In this document: piece after piece, positions 57,542-64,000 of the stretch
Layout: each line of letters starts with the position of its first letter
How positions within the stretch are numbered: the stretch's first letter is position 1
Assembly (NCBI GenBank): GCA_964549765.1
Contig: CAZJWR010000011.1
Span: forward strand, 10,806 to 74,805
Source of the DNA: CAZJWR01 sp964549765
Lineage (GTDB): Bacteria; Zixibacteria; MSB-5A5; GN15; JAAZOE01
DNA length: 64,000 nucleotides
Direction: 5' to 3'
Made by a program: the position numbers and the translations under genes
Notes under the pieces: generated by a model
Told to the model about the DNA's origin: nothing
Database searches by the model: none
The model's input: only the letters and a program-made list of their open reading frames with translations

Positions 57542-57649
57542 ATGCTTTATTTGATTGATCCTTCAAGCTACACCTTGGGCGCCAAATGCAGAACCAAGCA
57601 TATTCATCCGATGTACGGACTGCCGGTTTGTCGGCAGATTGAGCTGTAA
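57542..57649 (+). CDS. Candidate RiPP precursor peptide 4
   Basis: 35 residues with GGAGG 7 nt upstream. M-L-Y-L-I-D-P-S leader, then A-K-C-R-T-K-H-I-H-P-M-Y-G-L-P-V-C-R-Q-I-E-L. Two Cys flank the Y-G-L-P unit. Together with peptide 5 it forms a second subtype: same tail C-R-Q-I-x-L, basic centre, and closer spacing. It lies 86 nt before peptide 5, from which it is separated by a hairpin at 57675-57694. Confidence 0.8.
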   Translation: MLYLIDPSSYTLGAKCRTKHIHPMYGLPVCRQIEL

Positions 57650-57674
57650 TTCGGAGATGATTCGACGATTGCGG

Positions 57675-57694
57675 CGCGGGCGAAAACGCCCGCG
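57675..57694 (+). promoter_or_regulatory. Intercistronic hairpin between peptides 4 and 5
   Basis: CGCGGGCG and CGCCCGCG-type arms, 8 bp, AAAA loop. No T run; likely an mRNA processing or stability element. Confidence 0.6.
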
Positions 57695-57735
57695 TCGCGG
57701 CGCACTCTATATCCGACCCGAAAGGAGGTGAGTAG

Positions 57736-57849
57736 ATGGTATATCTGGTTGATCCCAAATTCAAACCGACCTGCGAAAGTCGTTGCAAACCGTTCTGCCA
57801 CATCAAACCGTGCTACGGTGTCCCGACTTGCAGACAAATTCTGCTCTAA
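57736..57849 (+). CDS. Candidate RiPP precursor peptide 5
   Basis: 37 residues preceded by AAAGGAGGTGA, nearly a full anti-SD match, 7 nt upstream. M-V-Y-L-V-D-P-K leader, then T-C-E-S-R-C-K-P-F-C-H-I-K-P-C-Y-G-V-P-T-C-R-Q-I-L-L. Five Cys, all in the second two-thirds of the peptide. It is the nearest precursor to the maturase genes (165 nt). Confidence 0.8.
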   Translation: MVYLVDPKFKPTCESRCKPFCHIKPCYGVPTCRQILL

Positions 57850-57957
57850 GAGTCTGGATAATCGGTAAGGCGCGGAGAGAATCGTTACGATTTTCGCTGT
57901 ACGCCTTCACACGAAGGATTTCGCATGTGCCTTACGGCACATTCGGCATTACGCTGC

Positions 57958-57988
57958 GCGCGGGGCGGGCTGTTATCCGCCCCCGCCT
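57958..57988 (+). promoter_or_regulatory. GC-rich hairpin before the first maturase gene
   Basis: GCGGGGCGG pairs with CCGCCCCCGC (one bulge) around TGTTAT. It lies between peptide 5 and the radical SAM gene and could reduce read-through so peptides are made in excess of enzymes (inference). Confidence 0.5.
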
Positions 57989-58014
57989 TAAACGCTTAGC
58001 AAACGGGTGGAACC

Positions 58015-59370
58015 ATGTCGAAGATATCTCGATTCAACCACTTTCAACCCTGGCGCGACGGCTATTACATCGCCTACAATGCGCTTTCGGGCGCGGTAGC
58101 GCTGATGACCGAAGAGAACTATCAGATCTATAAGCAGATCGCCGACAAAATGTCGTCGTCGGCCGCGCCGGATTTCGGCGACGAGGAAAAAGAGTTGGTC
58201 AAGCAGTTGGAATACGGCCGCTTTATCACCGACGGGTACGACGAAGTCGAGGGGCTGGAATTCCAGCATAACATGGACAGGTATGATCGTTCCGGGCTGG
58301 GACTGATCATCGCCCCCACGCTGGCCTGTAATATGGCCTGCGAATATTGCTACGAGGAAAATAAGAAGGGCCGCCTATCGGCCCAATTGATCGAACGGAT
58401 CGTGGAATTCGTCGAAGAGCGCGCACCCGGACTCAGCCGCCTGGATGTCAGTTGGTACGGCGGCGAACCGCTCCTGGCCATGGATATCGTCGAGGATCTC
58501 AGCGAGACCTTTATGGACCTGGCCAAGGAATACAAGTTTGAATATGGCGCCTCGATCATTTCCAACGGGTACCTGTTGACTCCTGAAAAGACCGACAAGC
58601 TGAAAGAGCTTAATGTCCGCACCATACAGATCACCGTGGATGGCCCGGAGAAAATGCATAATGAAAAGCGGCCGTTGAAAAACGGCAAGCCGAGTTTCCG
58701 GACTATCATCGACAATATGAAATACGCCGCCGACAAACTGGGTATCGGCATCCGCATCAACGTCGATAAGACCTTCACCAGCGACGTTATTTCGGAACTG
58801 CTGCAGGAATTTATCGACGCCGGTCTGCACGACAAGCTGGGCGTTTATTTCGGGCAGCTCGAAGCCTCGACCCAGGTCTGCTCGAACATCTCTGAAACCT
58901 GCTATGACACGGCGGATTTTTCGCAGATCGAGACGGAATTTTATCAGATTCTGCTCGACAAGGGATTCCGCATCGACCGTCTCCCTTCGCCGATGAGCAC
59001 CTTCTGCATGGCCCAGTTGGTCAATTCGTTCTTGATCGATCCCCAGGGGAATATTTATAAATGCTTTAATCACGTCGGCAGCACCGAAAAGGCGATGGGC
59101 AATATCACCGAACCGATCGACTTCCAGCATCCCAATTTTACCCGGCTGTTCAAGTTCAATCCCTTCCGGGAAGCCACCTGTCGCGAATGCGACAATCTGC
59201 CGGTATGCATGGGCGGCTGTCCGTCGCGCCGCGCCGACCGAAATCTAACCGGCGAGGAGATGTGCGACAGTTGGAAACACAACCTGGAACCGATGCTGGA
59301 AATCATCGCCCGTTCCCGGCAACAACAACAGCAGCGACAGCAGGAAGAAGCCGTCGCCGCCAAGGAGTGA
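58015..59370 (+). CDS. Radical SAM/SPASM peptide maturase A
   Basis: 451 residues. Residues 1-90 form a small N-terminal domain (D-G-Y-Y-I-A-Y-N-A-L-S-G-A-V near 15-28) like the PqqD/RRE-type start of peptide-modifying enzymes. Radical SAM cluster Cys 105/109/112 (C-N-M-A-C-E-Y-C), G-G-E-P near 149-152. C-terminal SPASM domain with Cys 331, 350, 389, 392, 398, 402 and 417 for two auxiliary [4Fe-4S] clusters. This layout is that of enzymes that form thioether or C-C links in RiPPs. The C-terminus is Gln-rich (residues 434-443). It is the first enzyme gene after the peptides. Confidence 0.88.
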   Translation: MSKISRFNHFQPWRDGYYIAYNALSGAVALMTEENYQIYKQIADKMSSSAAPDFGDEEKELVKQLEYGRFITDGYDEVEGLEFQHNMDRYDRSGLGLIIAPTLACNMACEYCYEENKKGRLSAQLIERIVEFVEERAPGLSRLDVSWYGGEPLLAMDIVEDLSETFMDLAKEYKFEYGASIISNGYLLTPEKTDKLKELNVRTIQITVDGPEKMHNEKRPLKNGKPSFRTIIDNMKYAADKLGIGIRINVDKTFTSDVISELLQEFIDAGLHDKLGVYFGQLEASTQVCSNISETCYDTADFSQIETEFYQILLDKGFRIDRLPSPMSTFCMAQLVNSFLIDPQGNIYKCFNHVGSTEKAMGNITEPIDFQHPNFTRLFKFNPFREATCRECDNLPVCMGGCPSRRADRNLTGEEMCDSWKHNLEPMLEIIARSRQQQQQRQQEEAVAAKE

Positions 59371-59377
59371 GGATATC

Positions 59378-60496
59378 ATGGCTGAAGAATTCAAATTCTA
59401 TCCGCAAAACACCGTGTGGGAAATCACCTTTGCCTGCAATATGCGCTGTCTCCATTGCGGCACGGCGGCCGGGCGGATTCGTCCCGAGGAATTGACGACC
59501 GACGAAGCCCTGGCGCTGATCGACGAACTGGCGGAGCTGGGCGGCGAACTCATCACTCTCTCCGGCGGCGAACCGCTTCTCCGCAAGGACTGGCGGAAAT
59601 TGGCGCGCCGCTGCAAGCAGAACGGGATGAAGACCTTCCTGATTTCCAACGGCTATATCGTCGACCAGAAAATTGTGGACGATTTCAAAGAAATCGAGTT
59701 CGACAACATCGGCATCAGTTTCGATGGCACCGAACCGACCCACAATTACATCCGCCAGCGGCCGGACAGCTATAAGCAGGCGTACAACGCCATGAGTCTG
59801 CTGTCGGCCAACGACGTCAGATTCTGCTCGGTGACGCAGGTGTCCAATATCAACCTGGGTGAACTGGATCAAATCCGTCAGTTGCTGATCGACGTCGGAT
59901 GCAAGCTGTGGCGGATTCAGATGACGACCGATACCGGCCGCATGTCGCGCGATCTGGTGCTGACGCTCGACAATTATCCCAAGATGGTCGATAAGCTTCT
60001 GGAATTCAAAAAGCACGACGGCACTATCACCATCGACGTCGGCGAAAATATCGGCTACTATGGCTGCAAGGGCACGGCGCTGTACGACGGCATGCCGTAC
60101 CTTGGTTGTTACGCCGGTACCCGGGTGCTGGGGATCGAGTCGGACGGCAAGGTTAAGGGCTGCCTGTCCATGCCCGAGGAATTCGTCGAGGGCAATATCC
60201 GCGACAGTTCCCTGACCGAAATCTGGAACAATCCGAACGGTTTCGCTTACAACCGCCAGTTCACGCGGGAAACGGCCTCGGGCAAATGCCACAATTGCCA
60301 TTATCTGCCCCTGTGCCGAGGCGGCTGCACCACGACCTCGATTTCGGCGACCGGCGAGCGGGCCAACAATCCGTTTTGTATGTACCAGATCGAGAAGAAT
60401 ATGGGCATCGTGGCCGATGATTCCGAGCAGATCAAGGAACTGTTGAACCGGTTCGATCCCATCGAGGATGAGGTCCCAACCCAGACGGAGCCGTAG
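59378..60496 (+). CDS. Radical SAM/SPASM peptide maturase B
   Basis: 372 residues. Radical SAM Cys 20/24/27 (C-N-M-R-C-L-H-C), G-G-E-P at 63-66, SPASM Cys at 244, 262, 304, 307, 313, 317 and 334. It has no N-terminal recognition domain, so it may act on a peptide delivered by another protein or partner. Similar proteins include PqqE-like and other SPASM maturases; the reaction is not predictable. Seven bases after maturase A; same operon. Confidence 0.87.
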   Translation: MAEEFKFYPQNTVWEITFACNMRCLHCGTAAGRIRPEELTTDEALALIDELAELGGELITLSGGEPLLRKDWRKLARRCKQNGMKTFLISNGYIVDQKIVDDFKEIEFDNIGISFDGTEPTHNYIRQRPDSYKQAYNAMSLLSANDVRFCSVTQVSNINLGELDQIRQLLIDVGCKLWRIQMTTDTGRMSRDLVLTLDNYPKMVDKLLEFKKHDGTITIDVGENIGYYGCKGTALYDGMPYLGCYAGTRVLGIESDGKVKGCLSMPEEFVEGNIRDSSLTEIWNNPNGFAYNRQFTRETASGKCHNCHYLPLCRGGCTTTSISATGERANNPFCMYQIEKNMGIVADDSEQIKELLNRFDPIEDEVPTQTEP

Positions 60497-60500
60497 TCGA

Positions 60501-61964
60501 TTGGCACCTAAGAAGTCACCGAGCATATTGCTGGTCTACCCGTCCAGCTTCAATTATNNNNNNNNNNCAACCAGAATAAATAATAATTAATCACACCAAC
60601 TGAATGAAATAAAGACTTCTCATATTACGCTCGCATCGTACCTGAACCGCTTCTATCCGGTCACCTACGCCGATTTCGAAATAGAAATCGGCCGTCCGTC
60701 CACGCCGGTACAGATCAAACGGTTCGAACGACGCGTCAGGAAATACCTGGCCGAACAGTCCTTTGATATCCTTGCCATTTCGTGCTGGGCCAGCCTGTCC
60801 TACCGCGCCGCTCAATCGGTGGCGCGGGCCTGCCGGGAGCTTTACCCCGACAAGATCATTGCCGTCGGCGGGTATCATGCCACCGCCCGGCCGCAGGAAT
60901 TCATCACGGAGGAGCGTCTCTTCGACTATGTTATCACCCGTGAAGGGGAAATCGCTCTCCGGCAAATCGCCGATGGCCTGCATTCCCCGGGACGACCGCC
61001 GGAGACGAAAATCGTGATCGGCCCGACCGTCGCCAATGAGGACATGGTCGATTACGATTGGGACCTGATGGAATCGTTCTGCTCGCGGGCGCTTACGGAA
61101 CCGGTCATGACCGGATATATTTATCTGTCGCGCGGCTGCCCCTTCGGGTGTTCCTTCTGCATGGAGCCGGCCAAGGACAGGAGCTGGCGGGCTTTTTCAC
61201 CCGAAAAGGCGGTGCAGATACTGTTCGATTTTCGTGATCGGTTCGATCTTTTTTCAATCGGTATTTCGGACGCCTGTTTCGGCATGCGCCGGAGCTGGCG
61301 GAAGGAATTTTTGGAAATTTTGGCGAGACGAAAACCCGATTTCTGGCTGGTCTTCGAGACCCGGCCGGAATATCTCGATCCCGAGGACATCAGGCTGCTG
61401 GAAGGTATCAAGGTCGAGTTGCAGTTCGGCATCGAGAGCGGATCGCCGGAGATGCTGCAGATCATGAAAAAAACCCGGCAGCCCGAAAAATTCCTCGATC
61501 GTTTCGCCGATCTCAGCCGGGCGCTGAACGAGCACGGTATATTGCACCGGGCCAATATGATTTTCAATCATCCCGGAGAAACACGCCGGACGCTGGAAGA
61601 AACCTTCGCCTATGTGGACCGGCTACTCGAACGGCGCGACTCGTATCTTATGTGGGCCAACGCCCAATATATGCATTTCCCCGGTTGCGAACTGGACATT
61701 AATCGTTCATATTACGAGGAAAAATACGGCAGCCGGTTTATCGGCGGCGACTGGTGGAAACGGGACGACGGCGACCTCCGTGAGATTTCCCTGCAATTCG
61801 TGCCGTCCCGGGACCTGGAAGGCGACGGGATTGACCTTTGGGAACGGATGATGCAGGAACGGGATGGGCGCATGCGCGACACCTTGGCGCCGAAGGCATT
61901 CAAGTTTGCGGCCATCAAGTATTTCCTGGATTGGCAGGATGATGTACGATACCAAAATAGCTAA
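60501..61964 (+). CDS. B12-binding-type radical SAM enzyme, broken by assembly gap
   Basis: The predicted start is TTG 60501, whose product begins I-L-L-V-Y-P-S-S-F-N-Y, the usual first strand of a cobalamin-binding domain; the 10-N gap at 60558-60567 then interrupts it. After the gap the frame gives I-K-T-S-H-I-T-L-A-S-Y-L, I-A-V-G-G-Y-H-A-T-A (B12-domain type), then the radical SAM site R-G-C-P-F-G-C-S-F-C and W-L-V-F-E-T-R-P-E-Y, G-I-E-S-G-S-P-E-M. A TAA just after the gap (60588) lies in low-complexity sequence and is probably an assembly-edge error. No SPASM domain. Such enzymes often methylate unactivated carbons; the activity here is inference. The end overlaps the ABC gene. Confidence 0.7.
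60558..60567. other. Assembly gap (10 N) in the B12-type radical SAM gene
   Basis: Ten N residues followed by low-complexity sequence; coding matches resume about 36 nt later. Confidence 0.95.
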
Positions 61965-63696
61965 GCGTCTCTGGGCCCACTTGCGGCCCTACTGGAAATT
62001 GGAAGTCGTCACGTTTGCCGTTATGGCGGTTATCGCGGTATTAACGCTGACCCTTCCGATCGCCGTGCAGTACATGATCGACACCCTGATTCCCTGGCTG
62101 GTCAAGACCTCGGACAATCATCTCAAGCTGGTGCGCATCGTCCTCTTTGGCAGCGCGCTCCTCAGCGTCTACCTGTTCAATGTCATTTTCTCCTGGGTTC
62201 GCGATTTCCTGGCGGCCAAAATAGGCGCTAATATCATCGCCGATATGCGTTCCCAATTGTTCTATCATCTTGAACGTGTGTCGCTGAAGTTTCATCAAAC
62301 CCATCAGGTCGGTGAGATGATGTCCCGGCAGCTTTCCGACGTCAACCGGATTCAGGACTTGTTGACCTCGACTCTGCTGATGTTCCTCACCAATGTCCTG
62401 ATGCTGGTCGTAATTCTGATCTATTTGCTCAGGGTCAACTGGGTGCTGACGCTGATCGCCCTTATTCCAGTGCCGCTGACCATTTTACTGTCGAATAAAT
62501 TCGGGCATAAGCTGCATCATATTTCGCGCGGCCTCCAGGAAACGCTCGCCGGTTTTTCCGCCCGCATCCAGGAGGCGTTCGTCGCCACCCGGATTATCCG
62601 GGCCTTCGGCCAGGAACTCCCCGAGAAGGAAAGGGTCGATAAGGAGCTAAAAAAGCTGACCGGCTTTTATATCAAAGCCAGCGTCACCTCCTCTTTGGCC
62701 CACAACTTCGTCCATTTCATTAACATGATCGGGCCGATCGTCGTTTTGGCCTGGGGTACCTATCTGGTTGCCGGCGGCAATATCCAGCTTGGACAATTGA
62801 TGGCATTCTATATCCTGCTCAGCTATCTCTATTCGCCGATTCGCGATCTTGCCGCCATCAATATCGAAGTCCAGGCGTCAATGGCCTCAGTTTACCGGAT
62901 TTTCGAATATCTCGACGTCCCCCCGGCCATCGAGGAAGATCCCCATCCCGTGGCGCTGCCCAAAATCACCGGGGCGATTTCCCTGCGCGATGTCACGTTT
63001 TCATACGGCGGTTCGAATTTCCGTTTAGACAAGATTAATCTTGATATCAAGCCACACGAAAAAATCGCCATCGTCGGCCCGTCGGGATCAGGCAAGACGA
63101 CCCTGATCAATCTCATCATGCGCTTCTTCGACACCGATTCCGGCGCCATATTCATTGACGACGTCGATATCAAAAGACTGTCGATCAAAACCATCCGTGA
63201 TAATATCGGCCTGGTCGATCAGGAACCGCTCCTGTTCAAGACCAGCGTTTTCAGCAATATCGCCTACGCCGATCCCGATGCGACGCCCGCGAAGGTCGAG
63301 GAAGCCGCCCGCATCGCCAATATCCATGATTTCATTTGCGCGCAGGAAAACGGGTATCGGACCGACGTCGGCGAACGCGGCGTCACCCTTTCCGGCGGTG
63401 AAAAACAGCGCATGTGCCTGGCTCGGGCGATCCTGAAAAATCCTCCGGTCGTTATTCTCGACGAGGCCACGTCGTCGCTCGATTCCAACTCCGAACAGCT
63501 CATCCAGGAAGCCCTTAGCCGCGTTCTGGTAGACAAAACGGCCATCATCATAGCGCATCGCCTCTCGACCGTCCAGCATGCCGACCGGATCATCACGCTC
63601 GATGCCGGCCGCATCGTCGCCGAGGGCACGCATCACGAACTATTGGACAAGTCTCCCCTCTACCGCGAACTGGCCAGTAAGCAGTTGATGCTATAG
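61939..63696 (+). CDS. ABC exporter (fused permease-ATPase) for the peptide system
   Basis: 585 residues from ATG 61939 (a second ATG is 3 nt later); overlaps the previous gene by 26 nt. Six-helix transmembrane domain (about 20-310), then ATPase with Walker A G-P-S-G-S-G-K-T-T, signature L-S-G-G-E-K-Q-R, Walker B V-V-I-L-D-E-A-T-S-S-L-D and H-loop I-A-H-R-L-S-T-V. Typical of half-size exporters (MsbA/lipid- or peptide-type). There is no N-terminal C39 peptidase, so leader removal would need another protein. Confidence 0.9.
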   Translation: MMYDTKIAKRLWAHLRPYWKLEVVTFAVMAVIAVLTLTLPIAVQYMIDTLIPWLVKTSDNHLKLVRIVLFGSALLSVYLFNVIFSWVRDFLAAKIGANIIADMRSQLFYHLERVSLKFHQTHQVGEMMSRQLSDVNRIQDLLTSTLLMFLTNVLMLVVILIYLLRVNWVLTLIALIPVPLTILLSNKFGHKLHHISRGLQETLAGFSARIQEAFVATRIIRAFGQELPEKERVDKELKKLTGFYIKASVTSSLAHNFVHFINMIGPIVVLAWGTYLVAGGNIQLGQLMAFYILLSYLYSPIRDLAAINIEVQASMASVYRIFEYLDVPPAIEEDPHPVALPKITGAISLRDVTFSYGGSNFRLDKINLDIKPHEKIAIVGPSGSGKTTLINLIMRFFDTDSGAIFIDDVDIKRLSIKTIRDNIGLVDQEPLLFKTSVFSNIAYADPDATPAKVEEAARIANIHDFICAQENGYRTDVGERGVTLSGGEKQRMCLARAILKNPPVVILDEATSSLDSNSEQLIQEALSRVLVDKTAIIIAHRLSTVQHADRIITLDAGRIVAEGTHHELLDKSPLYRELASKQLML

Positions 63697-63772
63697 AATG
63701 TACGGCAATACGCCACGATTCATATTCATTCCCTAATTGCTGAATAAGATTGAATTTTAATAAAATAATAGA

Positions 63773-63800
63773 TTGCTGAATCATTTTAATTTGCTATACT
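63773..63800 (+). promoter_or_regulatory. Extended -10 promoter-like sequence
   Basis: TTGCTG (63773-63778), 16-nt spacer, TATACT (63795-63800) with TG one base upstream of it (extended -10). It reads toward the small gene at 63897. Confidence 0.45.
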
Positions 63801-63896
63801 ATAGACGGCTGATATTTCCGACAATGATGGCATTGCAGGAATTAACCGGACATTGATTGGGGCTGATACTGAATCCTTTGGCGGAGGTTTATTATC

Positions 63897-63992
63897 TTGG
63901 TCAAGAATAAAAATAGCGAAATTGAAAAGCAAATTGTACCCGAGAATAGAGGTGGTTGCGGAATTTCGGACAATTGCTTAAGGTGGATTTAA
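63897..63992 (+). CDS. Possible 31-residue peptide gene at the right edge
   Basis: TTG start at 63897 with GGAGG (63882-63886) upstream. The peptide is polar and then ends P-E-N-R-G-G-C-G-I-S-D-N-C-L-R-W-I. Two Cys in a Gly-rich C-terminus fit a leader-plus-core layout but not the M-x-Y-L-I-D-P family. The region is AT-rich compared with the operon before it. No family recognised; it could also be chance. Confidence 0.35.
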   Translation: MVKNKNSEIEKQIVPENRGGCGISDNCLRWI

Positions 63993-64000
63993 GACGTATT

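Overview
The window looks like a piece of a mesophilic, facultatively respiring bacterium outside the well-studied groups. The combination of a selenocysteine-containing Hdr/Kor electron-transfer locus, alternative complex III with an A2-type caa3 oxidase, cytochrome bd, dispersed REP-like hairpins and moderately high GC fits an uncultured lineage of the FCB/Zixibacteria kind or a deltaproteobacterium-like lineage. That placement is inference; no rRNA or ribosomal protein gene is present. Two 10-N runs (16738-16747 and 60558-60567) mark a scaffolded, probably metagenome-derived assembly.

Layout. 1-8.0 kb: mixed accessory genes, mostly on the minus strand (partial M1-like peptidase, LysE exporter, membrane protein, DUF4097 protein, Nudix hydrolase, AadA-like nucleotidyltransferase, DinB-like protein, three small lipoproteins). 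8.0-20.4 kb: one long minus-strand operon, hdrC-hdrB-korD-korA-korB-korC-hdrA2-mvhD-hdrD-hdrA1, then a zinc-ribbon protein and an ACT-domain protein. Both hdrA genes are interrupted by an in-frame TGA at the same motif and each has the same hairpin 20 nt downstream, so both are read here as selenoproteins. 20.7-21.6 kb: a caspase-like lipoprotein. 21.8-25.0 kb: fur-feoA-feoB and a FeoB-associated small protein. 25.2-27.6 kb: exonuclease III, EamA transporter, DUF3592 protein. 27.7-43.3 kb: a plus-strand aerobic respiration block: ctaB, actABCDEF, a small membrane protein, SCO, ctaCDEF, a ctaA-SCO fusion and a DUF420 protein. 43.3-46.7 kb: cydAB and a VOC-nitroreductase fusion on the minus strand. 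46.9-48.1 kb: an MscS-type channel, followed by a candidate structured RNA. 48.4-55.1 kb: phoU, pstB, pstA, pstC, pstS, phoR and phoB, a complete phosphate regulon on the minus strand.

55.3-63.7 kb is the most interesting region: a candidate ribosomally synthesised, post-translationally modified peptide (RiPP) system. A strong promoter-like sequence is followed by five tiny genes, each with a strong ribosome-binding site. They encode 35-42-residue Cys/Pro-rich peptides that share the start M-x-Y-L-[IV]-[DE]-P and a central Y-G-[ILV]-P. Directly downstream are two radical SAM/SPASM enzymes, a B12-binding-type radical SAM enzyme broken by an assembly gap, and an ABC exporter without a peptidase domain. 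I cannot assign the peptides to a named family. A further 31-codon peptide gene lies at the right edge.

Functionally, the Hdr/Kor operon would couple 2-oxoacid oxidation, ferredoxin and a disulfide or other low-potential couple by flavin-based electron bifurcation. The act/cta block and cydAB carry quinol electrons to oxygen, and pst/pho and fur/feo handle phosphate and iron supply.
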